Assembly: GCA_019422005.1 (NCBI GenBank)
Contig: JAHZEF010000006.1
Coordinates: 1 to 17,034, forward strand
Source: Clostridiales bacterium
GTDB taxonomy: Bacteria; Bacillota; Clostridia; Oscillospirales; Oscillospiraceae
DNA length: 17,034 nt
Direction: 5' to 3'
The first letter of the stretch is position 1. The number at the start of each line of letters is the position of its first letter. Both the position numbers and the translations under genes were made by a program. Positions 1 to 6,958 of the stretch are shown piece by piece. The notes beneath the pieces are model-generated. The model was not told the origin of the DNA and ran no database searches. It was given only the letters and a program-made list of their open reading frames with translations.

Positions 1-1
1 C

Positions 2-148
2 CGCGCCCTGGCGATGATGAGCGCCGGGCTGATTCAGGCCGAGCGGATGATTACGCATCACTTCCCGCTGGAGCGGTTCCAGGAAGCGCTGGATTTGTTC
101 ACCAGCCGCGCCGACGGCGTGATCAAAGTAGTGATCACCATGAACTGA
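2..148 (+). CDS. C-terminal end of a zinc-dependent medium-chain dehydrogenase (partial)
   Basis: Forty-eight codons plus a TGA stop are present; the rest lies upstream of the window. The visible protein ends with the pattern HHFPLERFQEALDLF followed by a short strand ending KVVITMN. This is the usual C-terminal end of sorbitol/threonine-dehydrogenase-like MDR enzymes (a 'h-FPLE-h-EAh' helix and a last beta strand). The complete dehydrogenase at 3451-4521 ends in the same way (HRFPLEEYETALDVF, then KVVINP), so the two are paralogues. It lies 246 bases upstream of a creatininase-family gene. A dehydrogenase followed by a creatininase-family hydrolase is the arrangement of IolM/IolN in the Thermotoga-type inositol pathway, so a scyllo-inosose 3-dehydrogenase-like role is possible. 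The catalytic and Rossmann parts are not visible, so the substrate is unknown. Confidence 0.8.
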   Translation, partial: RALAMMSAGLIQAERMITHHFPLERFQEALDLFTSRADGVIKVVITMN

Positions 149-394
149 GTTTGCCCGGATTTGGATTTGCTTGCTGAAATTGCACTTGCGGCAAAAGAAG
201 AATTTGAGCAAAAAAGATGGAAGTATGGGAGATTGCTCCCGTGCGGCGAATTCGTTACTCTAGAGACGGAGGCGGGCCGAAGGGCCCGGACGGACGCCGC
301 TGCATGGCGGACTGTGTATTGTGCGGCAAACCCGCCGCAATGCAAATAAAAAAACCATCCAAAACCAAGACAATATTAAAGGAGGAAATTTTCA
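149..394 (+). other. Intergenic region with four consecutive short hairpins
   Basis: No supported gene lies in these 246 bases. Four perfect hairpins follow each other on the + strand: 227-231/236-240 (GGGAG, 4-base loop), 273-278/283-288 (CGGGCC, GAAG loop), 297-300/307-310 (CCGC, 6-base loop) and 322-327/334-339 (TGCGGC, 6-base loop). None is followed by a T-run, so they are not simple terminators. The row of hairpins suggests a structured RNA or a dispersed intergenic repeat. A 62-codon frame beginning with TTG at 161 has no ribosome binding site and is not called. The last part holds a strong AAAGGAGG (378-385) for the gene at 395. I see no convincing promoter here. Confidence 0.45.
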
Positions 395-1510
395 ATGGCA
401 CTGAACGACGTTCCCGGTTTGATTTATAGCAAGGACGGCAAAATGAGCTTCGAGGATACCAAGGTTGGCCGCATGAAGCGCGAGATCTTCGACGCAACGG
501 AGGAGCAGCTGGATGCAATGCTGGCCGAATTCGGATTCCCCTGCGAGCCCCAGTTCGGAGCGCCCGGCATGTATATCCAGACCACCATCCGCAAGGATCT
601 GAAGGAAGAGAAGAAAAAGAACGACGTGGTCCTGATTCCCGTGGGCTGCACCGAAATGCACGGCGACCATACCGTCAGCGCCATGGATACCTTCTTTGTC
701 ACCTGCATCTGCGAAGGCGTCCGCCGCTACACCGCCAAGAAGGGCTACGCCACCGGCATCGCCCTGCCTCCGCTGATGTACGGCTGCCATCCCCTGCACC
801 ATATGGGCATGCCCGGCACCGTGGTTGTCCATGAGGATATCGTGATCGGCCAGCTGGAGGATGTGATGCTGGGCCTGTGGAACGACGGCTACCGCAAGCA
901 GATTATCATCAACAACCATGGCCAGTTCTGGGTCATCGAATCCGCGCTCCAGCGCTTCTGCAAGACTTACCAGCTGCCCGGCATTTTCCGTGCCATCGAC
1001 TGGCACCGCGCAGTCCGCGAAATGTTCGCCATCAAGCGCGACGGCGGCATCTACGACACCCCGTTCACCCATGCCGATGAGGCGGAGACCTCCTGCGGCC
1101 TGTACCTGTTCCCCAACATGGTCAACATGGACTACGCCGTGGACACCGATCCCATGAGCCTGATGAAAGAGGACGGCGGCCATTTCGACAACTCTGTGGA
1201 CAGCTACCGCCGTCCGTCCCGCTGGAGCGAGGGCGAGGGGCATTCCGCCATGGAGATCTATGCCACGCCCGAGGGCGTTGTGGGGCACCCCACCAGAGCG
1301 ACGCTGCTCAAGGCCAAGCGGCCGCTGCTGTGCATCATGAAGTACCTGGTCATGCTCATCGACGAGTATCTGGAGTCCTATCCGGCCGGCACCACGCCCA
1401 AGCCCGAGGCCATGACCCTGCGCACCACGGAAGAGATGGCGCCTTACATGAAGGAGCCCTTCACGGAAGGCTGGCGCTCCGTCTACGGCATCAACAAGTT
1501 CGTTTACTGA
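395..1510 (+). CDS. Creatininase-family metal-dependent hydrolase (IolN-like candidate)
   Basis: The 371-residue protein belongs to the creatininase family of metal amidohydrolases and cyclic-ketone hydrolases. The family's metal-site motifs are visible: GCTEMHGDH at 84-92 (E87, H89), D98, NNHGQ at 173-177 (H175) and HADEAETS at 226-233. The usual family form is NGHGGN or NGHYEN, so the NNHGQ version is a variant. It is about 100 residues longer than classical creatininase (about 260), with an N-terminal extension of about 70 residues. The start is ATG 395, preceded by AAAGGAGG with a 9-base spacing. The sugar-catabolic neighbours (dehydrogenase upstream, transketolase downstream) argue against a creatinine role. 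They fit an enzyme like 3-dehydro-scyllo-inosose hydrolase (IolN), which opens a diketo-inositol ring. The family call is firm; the substrate is inferred. Confidence 0.85.
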   Translation: MALNDVPGLIYSKDGKMSFEDTKVGRMKREIFDATEEQLDAMLAEFGFPCEPQFGAPGMYIQTTIRKDLKEEKKKNDVVLIPVGCTEMHGDHTVSAMDTFFVTCICEGVRRYTAKKGYATGIALPPLMYGCHPLHHMGMPGTVVVHEDIVIGQLEDVMLGLWNDGYRKQIIINNHGQFWVIESALQRFCKTYQLPGIFRAIDWHRAVREMFAIKRDGGIYDTPFTHADEAETSCGLYLFPNMVNMDYAVDTDPMSLMKEDGGHFDNSVDSYRRPSRWSEGEGHSAMEIYATPEGVVGHPTRATLLKAKRPLLCIMKYLVMLIDEYLESYPAGTTPKPEAMTLRTTEEMAPYMKEPFTEGWRSVYGINKFVY

Positions 1511-1521
1511 GAACTATGACC

Positions 1522-1549
1522 CCGGCCGCACCGGCAGCGGTGCGGCCGG
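1522..1549 (+). other. Intra-operon hairpin between creatininase and transketolase genes
   Basis: There is a perfect 11-base inverted repeat, CCGGCCGCACC (1522-1532), with its complement at 1539-1549 and a 6-base loop. It lies 12 bases after the creatininase stop codon and 11 bases before the ribosome binding site of the next gene. No T-run follows, so it is more likely an mRNA-stability or processing element than a terminator. Confidence 0.6.
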
Positions 1550-1570
1550 AACAGAAATCAGGTGGGAGAT

Positions 1571-2374
1571 ATGCTGAACAAAAAGGCGCAGGAACTGCGC
1601 CGGAAAACCTTTGAAACCATCTATCACGCCGGCGGCGGCCACTATGGCGGCTCCCTGTCCGCCATCGAGATTATGACGACGCTTTACTACGACGTCATGC
1701 GCACCCGGCCGCAGGAGCCGGACTGGCCGGACCGGGACCGGTTTGTGCTGTGCAAGGGCCATGCCGGCCCGCCGCTGTATGTGATCCTGGCGGATCTGGG
1801 ATTTATCGACCCCGGCCGCCTGCAGGAACTGGATCAGAACGGAGGCAGCCTGCCCAAGCATGTGGACCGTCTGAAGGTGCAGGGCATCGACTATTCCTCC
1901 GGCCCGCTGGGACAGGGCCTGAGCGTGGCCTGCGGCATGGCCGCGGCTGCCAGGCTGGATGGGAAAGCCCTCTGCGTGTACGCGCTTCTGGGCGACGGCG
2001 AGCTGGACGAAGGGCAGGTATGGGAGGCGGCCATGACGGCCAGCCACTACAGGCTGGACAACCTGATTGCCTTCATCGACCGGAATCTGAACCAGATTGA
2101 CGGCACCACGGAACAGGTTATGGCACTGGAGCCGCTGGCTGCGAAATGGTCGGCCTTCGGCTGGGACGTACAGGTGATCGACGGCCACGACACCGGCGCC
2201 ATCCGTTCGGCGGTGGAAAAGGCAAAGACCGTCAAGGGCATGCCCAGCATGATCATTGCCGACACCATCAAGGGCAAGGGGATTTCCTTTATGGAAAATC
2301 AGTACAAATGGCACAGCGGGCAGATCACGGAGGAGCAGTTTGCTCAGGGCCTGCGCGACCTGGAAGGACGGTGA
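1571..2374 (+). CDS. Transketolase, N-terminal (ThDP pyrophosphate-binding) subunit
   Basis: This 267-residue protein is the first half of a split transketolase and binds the diphosphate and Mg of thiamine diphosphate. The ThDP motif GDGELDEGQVWEAAM begins at residue 141 and closes with NLNQIDG at 172-178. The N-terminal YHAGGGHYGGSLS segment (18-30) and CKGHAGPPLY (61-70) are typical of transketolases. The length matches other N-subunits (about 270). ATG 1571 is chosen because AGGTGG (1560-1565) lies five bases upstream; an in-frame GTG at 1562 would overlap that site. The stop overlaps the start of the C-terminal subunit by four bases, which implies translational coupling and equal amounts. 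Transketolase moves two-carbon ketol units between ketoses and aldoses. A dedicated copy inside a catabolic operon, as in apulose or sulfoquinovose pathways, suggests an unusual ketose substrate. Confidence 0.93.
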   Translation: MLNKKAQELRRKTFETIYHAGGGHYGGSLSAIEIMTTLYYDVMRTRPQEPDWPDRDRFVLCKGHAGPPLYVILADLGFIDPGRLQELDQNGGSLPKHVDRLKVQGIDYSSGPLGQGLSVACGMAAAARLDGKALCVYALLGDGELDEGQVWEAAMTASHYRLDNLIAFIDRNLNQIDGTTEQVMALEPLAAKWSAFGWDVQVIDGHDTGAIRSAVEKAKTVKGMPSMIIADTIKGKGISFMENQYKWHSGQITEEQFAQGLRDLEGR

Positions 2375-3321
2375 GAGCGGTGAGAACGCTTGGTGAAATT
2401 CGCGATACCAATGCCACATACGGCGAAACCGTCACCGCGCTGGCCGCGGAGGACAGCCGGATTGTCACGGTGGAGGCCGATCTGATGAAAGCCTCCGGCA
2501 GCGCGCCGTTCAAGGAGCGCTTCCCGGAGCGGATGTTCAACGTAGGGATCGCCGAACAGGACGCCATGGGCTTTGCGGCCGGCCTGGCGGCTATGGGGAA
2601 GATCCCGTTTGCGGCAGGGTTTGCCTGCTTTATGGCCCAGCGCGCCTGCGACCAGGCGCAGAACTCCGTGGCCTACAATCGGTTCAACGTCAAGGTGATC
2701 GGCACGTATGCGGGCCTGACCAGCGAAAAGAACGGCGGTACCCATATCTCCATCGACGATCTGGCGATTTACCGCAATATGCCCAACTTTGAAGTTTACG
2801 ATCCCGGAGACCCCAATGAATTTGAGGCCATTCTGCGGTATGCAGCGGCACATGAGGGCCCGGTGTATATCCGGTCCAATAAGGGCAAATACCCGACCTT
2901 TACCCCCAGGGGCAGGGAATTTGTGCCCGGCAGGGCGGAGATTCTCTCGGAAGGTACGGATGTGGGCCTGATCACCACCGGCATCACCACCGTGGAAGGC
3001 ATCAACGCCGCGGCGGAGCTGGAGAAAACGGGCATTTCTGTCCGCCATGTCCATATGCCGTCCATCAAGCCCATCGACCGCGAAGCCATCGCCGAGACGG
3101 CCAGAAAGACCAAAATCCTGGTCACGGTGGAGAACCACACCGTCAACGGCGGCCTTGGCAGCGCCGTGGCCGAGGTGCTCTGCGAGGAGCAGCCGGCACG
3201 ACTGGTGCGGCTGGGCCTGCAGGATCACTTTGGCGAGACGGCCAAGCTGCGCTATATGATGCACAAATACGGCATCGACGACGAGGCCATCGCGGAGACG
3301 GTGCGCAAGCTGGTAAAGTAA
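2371..3321 (+). CDS. Transketolase, C-terminal (pyrimidine-binding) subunit
   Basis: This 316-residue protein is the second half of the split transketolase and works with the product of 1571-2374. The pyrimidine-binding domain comes first: RDTNATYGETV at 11-21 and FNVGIAEQDAMGFAAGLA near 56-73, where E62 is the glutamate that activates thiamine diphosphate. AGLTSEKNGGTHISIDD near residues 114-130 is the usual transketolase loop. A transketolase C-terminal domain follows, with HMPSIKPID and VTVENHTVNGGLG. GTG 2371 is taken as start because it overlaps the upstream stop as GTGA and AAGGA lies just upstream. GTG 2380 is an alternative with a better spacing (11 bases), and would remove only three residues. 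The 129-base gap that follows contains a large inverted repeat. Confidence 0.92.
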   Translation: MRAVRTLGEIRDTNATYGETVTALAAEDSRIVTVEADLMKASGSAPFKERFPERMFNVGIAEQDAMGFAAGLAAMGKIPFAAGFACFMAQRACDQAQNSVAYNRFNVKVIGTYAGLTSEKNGGTHISIDDLAIYRNMPNFEVYDPGDPNEFEAILRYAAAHEGPVYIRSNKGKYPTFTPRGREFVPGRAEILSEGTDVGLITTGITTVEGINAAAELEKTGISVRHVHMPSIKPIDREAIAETARKTKILVTVENHTVNGGLGSAVAEVLCEEQPARLVRLGLQDHFGETAKLRYMMHKYGIDDEAIAETVRKLVK

Positions 3322-3330
3322 CAGAGTTTG

Positions 3331-3426
3331 AATTTGCCCTCCAACGAACTGCGGCTCAGACCGCGGCGGTCGCTGTGGTCGCGATGGAATCGACCCCGGT
3401 CAGAGACCATCGTTTGAGGGCAAATT
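3331..3426. repeat. 96-base nested inverted-repeat element
   Basis: The outer arms are 17 bases long, AATTTGCCCTCCAACGA at 3331-3347 and its reverse complement at 3410-3426, with one mismatch. A second pair lies inside: CTCAGACCG (3355-3363) against CGGTCAGAG (3397-3405), also with one mismatch. A smaller GGTCG/CGACC hairpin sits in the centre. No T-run follows on either strand, so it is not an ordinary terminator. The symmetrical shape between two operon genes suggests a structured RNA or a small dispersed mobile repeat (MITE/REP-like). No clear target-site duplication is seen. Confidence 0.6.
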
Positions 3427-3450
3427 TCCGTTAAGAAGAGAGGTGTTTTC

Positions 3451-4521
3451 GTGGAAGCAATTCCCAAGACCATGAAGGCCATGGTGCTCACGGCCTATAA
3501 CCATCTGGAACTGCAGGAGGTTCCGGTTCCAAAGCCCGGACGGAACGAGGTGCTCTGCCGGATCCGCTCCGTGGCCATCTGCGGCAGCGATCCCCAGATC
3601 ATCCGCGGCGACCGTCCCGGCGAGTGGCCCCAGAAGTTCCCCCACATTCTCGGCCACGAGTGGGCCGGCGAGGTTGTGGCGCTGGGCGAGGATGTGACGG
3701 AATTTCAGGTGGGCGACCGGGTGGCCGGCGAAGCCCATGCCGGCTGCGGCTACTGCAGGAACTGCCTGAAGGGCAATTATACCATCTGCCTCAACTATGG
3801 CAAACCCGAGACCGGCGCGCGCCACTTCGGCTTCAACTTCAACGGCGCCAACTGTGAGTACAACGCCTATCCCACCAAGTCCATCCATAAGATCCCCGAC
3901 ACGCTGAGCTTCGATCACGCGTCGTTGTGCGACATCTGCGGCGTGGCCATGCACTGCATCGACCGTACCGGCGTCACCATCGCAGGCACCGTTGCCATCT
4001 TCGGGCCCGGCCCGGCAGGCGTGGCGGCCATGCAGATTGTCAAGGGATACGGCGCGGCAAAGGTCATCATGCTCGGCCGCGGCGACCGGCTCCAGCACGC
4101 CAGGGAAGTTGGTGCCGACTACATCGTGGACGTCACCAAAGAGGATCCCGTGGCGCGGGTTCTGGAGATTACCGGGGGCTTCGGCGTGGACGAGGTCTTT
4201 GACTGTGCCGGCGGCTCCGCCGTTCCGTCCCAGGGTATGAAGATGCTCAAGCGCGGCGGAAAAATGGGTCTGGTGGGCCACTACCATGATCCGGAACTGA
4301 AAATCCCCAACCTGACGGATATGATCAGCAATGAGCTGACCATCTATGGATCCCGGGCCAATCCGGGCGTCAGTGAGGCGGTCATCTCCATGCTGGACCG
4401 GAAGATCATCGACGGCGACACGCTGGTGACCCACCGCTTCCCCCTGGAGGAGTATGAGACGGCGCTGGATGTGTTTGTGGGCCGCAAGGATCACAGTCTG
4501 AAGGTTGTCATCAACCCGTAA
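3451..4521 (+). CDS. Zinc-dependent alcohol/polyol dehydrogenase (MDR family)
   Basis: The 356-residue protein is a medium-chain zinc dehydrogenase of the sorbitol/threonine-dehydrogenase type. Catalytic zinc ligands are C44 in CGSD, H69 with E70 in GHEWAGEV, and probably D161. The structural zinc site has four cysteines, C99, C102, C105 and C113. The NAD-binding Rossmann motif is GPGPAG at 185-190. Such enzymes oxidise a secondary alcohol of a sugar, polyol or cyclitol to a ketone, or do the reverse. The start is GTG 3451, with GAGAGG (3438-3443) seven bases upstream. The nested inverted repeat lies directly upstream, and the lyase gene follows after a 20-base gap. The gene is a paralogue of the truncated dehydrogenase at the left edge, so the pathway probably includes two oxidation steps on similar substrates. 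The substrate is unknown. Confidence 0.9.
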   Translation: MEAIPKTMKAMVLTAYNHLELQEVPVPKPGRNEVLCRIRSVAICGSDPQIIRGDRPGEWPQKFPHILGHEWAGEVVALGEDVTEFQVGDRVAGEAHAGCGYCRNCLKGNYTICLNYGKPETGARHFGFNFNGANCEYNAYPTKSIHKIPDTLSFDHASLCDICGVAMHCIDRTGVTIAGTVAIFGPGPAGVAAMQIVKGYGAAKVIMLGRGDRLQHAREVGADYIVDVTKEDPVARVLEITGGFGVDEVFDCAGGSAVPSQGMKMLKRGGKMGLVGHYHDPELKIPNLTDMISNELTIYGSRANPGVSEAVISMLDRKIIDGDTLVTHRFPLEEYETALDVFVGRKDHSLKVVINP

Positions 4522-4541
4522 TGGCAGGAGGAGAGAACCCA

Positions 4542-5438
4542 ATGGCATCAAAATTTGTGCGCCGCTCGCTGCTGTATATGCCCGGCAGCAGCATGAAGAT
4601 GCTGCAGAAGGCCGTCACGCTGCGCCCCGATGCGGTTATTCTCGATCTGGAGGATGCGGTGAGCATCGCCGAGAAGGGGACGGCCCGGGCACAGGTGGTG
4701 GAGATGCTGCCGCAAATCAGGGCCAGCGGCAAGGAGGTGCTGGTGCGGGTCAACGGTATGGATACGCCCTGGGGCGTGGAGGATCTGCAGGCCATTGTGC
4801 CCTGCCGCCCCGACGCCATCGTGCTGCCCAAGGCCAACCGGCAGTACATTCTGACGGCCGACTGCATATTGTCCATGCTGGAACGCAAGCACCATCTGGA
4901 GCCGGACTCCATCGGCATGGTGCCGCTGTTTGAAACCACGGAGGCCATTGTGACCGGATATGAGATCCTGGGCCTCTGCCGGCGGATCAACGGCGTGCAG
5001 TTCGGCGCGGAGGATCTGACCAAGGAGATGGAGATCGGCCGCACTCCCGGCGGCGAGGAGATCCGGTACGCCCGGGAGCAGCTGATTTTCGCGGCCCGGG
5101 CCCGGGGCATCGACTCGCTGGATACGCCGTTCACCAACGTGAAGGATCTGGAGGCGCTGGAGAAGGACGTGGAAAACGCCAAGGCCATGGGCTTTACGGG
5201 AAAGACGTGCATCCATCCCAGCCACATCGACGTGATCAACCGGGTGTTTACGCCCACAGATGCGGAAGTGGAGCGGGCCCGGGGGATTGTGGCGGCCATG
5301 GAGGAAGCCGTTGCCCAGGGCAGAGGCGCATGCATGTACGAAAACAAGATGGTGGACGCCCCGGTTGCCGAGCGCGCCCGGAAAATTGTGGAAAAGGCGG
5401 AGCGCATTGCCGCCGCCGCCCGATCCCAGGCGGAATGA
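4542..5438 (+). CDS. CitE/HpcH-HpaI family acyl-CoA lyase
   Basis: This 298-residue TIM-barrel protein resembles the beta subunit of citrate lyase and malyl-CoA or citramalyl-CoA lyases. Visible motifs are RSLLYMPGSS (8-17), LDLEDAV (34-40), RVNG (69-72), VLPK (94-97), PLFETTEAI (128-136, with Mg ligand E131), FGAEDLT (154-160, with Mg ligand D158) and GKTCIHP (220-226). No citrate lyase alpha or gamma (acyl-carrier) genes are near, so it is probably a stand-alone CoA-ester lyase rather than CitE. ATG 4542 is preferred over ATG 4521, because AGGAGGAG (4526-4533) sits eight bases upstream of it. These lyases reversibly cleave a 3-hydroxyacyl-CoA into an oxoacid such as glyoxylate and a shorter acyl-CoA. 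The next gene makes an acyl-CoA from an aldehyde and may supply or use its CoA ester. Confidence 0.88.
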   Translation: MASKFVRRSLLYMPGSSMKMLQKAVTLRPDAVILDLEDAVSIAEKGTARAQVVEMLPQIRASGKEVLVRVNGMDTPWGVEDLQAIVPCRPDAIVLPKANRQYILTADCILSMLERKHHLEPDSIGMVPLFETTEAIVTGYEILGLCRRINGVQFGAEDLTKEMEIGRTPGGEEIRYAREQLIFAARARGIDSLDTPFTNVKDLEALEKDVENAKAMGFTGKTCIHPSHIDVINRVFTPTDAEVERARGIVAAMEEAVAQGRGACMYENKMVDAPVAERARKIVEKAERIAAAARSQAE

Positions 5439-5459
5439 ATACGGAATGAGGAGCGATTC

Positions 5460-6893
5460 ATGATGGAAATCACCAACGAACAAGTGGAATATATCAGCGG
5501 TATGGTGGCCCGGGCCAGAGCGGCCATGAAGGAAATTGAGGATCTGACCCAGGAGGATGTCCGCCGGATTGCCAAGGCGGTAGCCTGCCTGTCCTATGAG
5601 CGGGCGGAGGTCTGGTCCAACGCCCTGTTTGAAGAGAACGGCGGCAGCGGCCGTCTGGAAAGCAAGGTTGCGCAGCTGGTTGCCCGGCCTCTGGGCCTGG
5701 CGGCGCAGGTGGACGGCGTCAAGACCGTGGGCGTGATTGAGGAAGACCCCGACGGGTATCTGGTGAAGATCGCCAAGCCTCTGGGCGTGGTGGCCTCTCT
5801 GGTGCCCATGACCGTTCCCACAGGCCTGGTGGCCTGCCAGACCATCTTTGGCCTGATGTCCAAGAACGCCATGATCTTCTCGCCCCATCCCAGAACCAAG
5901 AAGGTCACCAACTTTGTGGTCAACGACCTGCGGGAGCTGCTGGGCCGCATGGGGTACCCCAGGGATCTGCTCCAGTGCATTGAGAAGCCGTCTCTGGCAC
6001 TGACCGATGTGCTGATGAAGCAGGCGGACTTTGTCATCGCCACCGGCGGCGCGGCCATGGTCAAATCGGCCTACTCCTCCGGCACGCCGGCCTTCGGCGT
6101 GGGCGCGGGCAACTCCTGCTCCTATGTGGACGATTCCGCCGATCTGGAAGACACCGCCAAGGGCATCATGCAGGCGGAGATGAACGACTGGGGCTCCGGC
6201 TGCTCTACGGAAAACTCCGTGGTCATCCACGAAAAAGTGTATGATCAGATGATCGCCGAACTGAAGAAGGTGGGCGGCTATCTCTGCAACGATGAGGAGA
6301 AGGAGAAGCTGATCAACGCCATCTGGAAGAACGGCAAGCTCAACGTGGACGCCATCATCCATACCCCGCAGCACATTGCCAGGGTGGCCGGATTCGCGGT
6401 ACCCGACGACTGCACCTTCATCATGGCCGAAGAGTCGGTGTGCGATGAAGAGCACAAGATGGTTGAAGAGAAACTGTCTCCCGTGGTGGCGGTCTGGAAG
6501 GTCAAGGACGTGGACGAAGGCATCGACCTGATCAACCGCATCCATGCCATCTCCGGCGCGGGCCACTCCTGCTCCATCCACAGCGCCGACGAGGCGCATA
6601 TCCTGAAGTTTGCGTCCAAGACCCACACGTCCCGTGTGGCGGTCAACGCCTGCACCGGCCTCAACAACGCCGGCGCCTACAACAACAAGATGCCCTGGAC
6701 GTTCTCCCTGGGCTGCGGCACCTGGGGCGGAAACGCCTATTCCGAAAACAACTCCTTCAAGCATTATTACAATACCACCTGGGTGTACCGCCTGATGCCG
6801 GAGGGGAAAGCTCCGGACCGCGAAAAGGTCTTTGGAGAGCTGCTGCAGAAACGTCAGCTCTTCACCGACTATCCCGCATTTTCCATGGAATAA
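5460..6893 (+). CDS. CoA-acylating aldehyde dehydrogenase (SauS/EutE/AdhE-like)
   Basis: The 477-residue protein belongs to the CoA-acylating branch of the aldehyde dehydrogenase superfamily, which converts an aldehyde, NAD(P) and CoA to acyl-CoA. The nucleotide-binding segment IATGGAAMVKSAYSSG starts at residue 193 and is followed by FGVGAGN; both closely match the AdhE aldehyde domain. The catalytic cysteine is C248 in WGSGCSTEN. The C-terminal SLGCGTWGGN (416-425) is also the AdhE/EutE pattern. No iron-ADH domain is attached and no microcompartment targeting peptide or shell gene is seen. GAGGAG (5448-5453) serves ATG 5460 or ATG 5463. It is the last gene before a strong terminator. Overall shape recalls sulfoacetaldehyde dehydrogenase (SauS), but the aldehyde cannot be decided. 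It may act on the aldehyde left after transketolase action. Confidence 0.88.
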   Translation: MMEITNEQVEYISGMVARARAAMKEIEDLTQEDVRRIAKAVACLSYERAEVWSNALFEENGGSGRLESKVAQLVARPLGLAAQVDGVKTVGVIEEDPDGYLVKIAKPLGVVASLVPMTVPTGLVACQTIFGLMSKNAMIFSPHPRTKKVTNFVVNDLRELLGRMGYPRDLLQCIEKPSLALTDVLMKQADFVIATGGAAMVKSAYSSGTPAFGVGAGNSCSYVDDSADLEDTAKGIMQAEMNDWGSGCSTENSVVIHEKVYDQMIAELKKVGGYLCNDEEKEKLINAIWKNGKLNVDAIIHTPQHIARVAGFAVPDDCTFIMAEESVCDEEHKMVEEKLSPVVAVWKVKDVDEGIDLINRIHAISGAGHSCSIHSADEAHILKFASKTHTSRVAVNACTGLNNAGAYNNKMPWTFSLGCGTWGGNAYSENNSFKHYYNTTWVYRLMPEGKAPDREKVFGELLQKRQLFTDYPAFSME

Positions 6894-6921
6894 ACGACCG
6901 CTGCCTGGAACGGCAGACGCA

Positions 6922-6958
6922 GCAAGGGCCCCTGCATACTGCAGGGGCCCTTGCTTTT
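6922..6958 (+). terminator. Strong Rho-independent terminator of the catabolic operon
   Basis: A perfect 15-base stem (GCAAGGGCCCCTGCA at 6922-6936, complement at 6940-6954) with a 3-base loop is followed by TTTT. It lies 28 bases after the aldehyde dehydrogenase stop and closes the operon. Confidence 0.93.

Noticed and set aside
161..349. Small 62-codon gene before the creatininase gene
   Set aside because: It starts with TTG without a ribosome binding site and coincides with a row of hairpins that explain the sequence better as non-coding structure.
4542..5438. Citrate lyase beta subunit in a citrate fermentation operon
   Set aside because: No alpha subunit, acyl-carrier subunit, ligase or prosthetic-group genes are nearby, so a stand-alone acyl-CoA lyase is more likely.
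4548..6764. A 738-codon open frame on the - strand opposite the lyase and aldehyde dehydrogenase genes
   Set aside because: It is antisense to two genes with clear catalytic motifs, has a low-complexity composition rich in H, G, L and A typical of a GC-biased shadow frame, and has no ribosome binding site or recognisable domain.
1571..6893. Complete sulfoquinovose sulfo-transketolase pathway
   Set aside because: The required sugar isomerases, sulfonate transporter and isethionate or sulfoacetate enzymes are not in the window; only transketolase and an acylating dehydrogenase match.
5460..6893. Bacterial microcompartment aldehyde dehydrogenase
   Set aside because: No shell-protein genes and no N-terminal encapsulation peptide are present.
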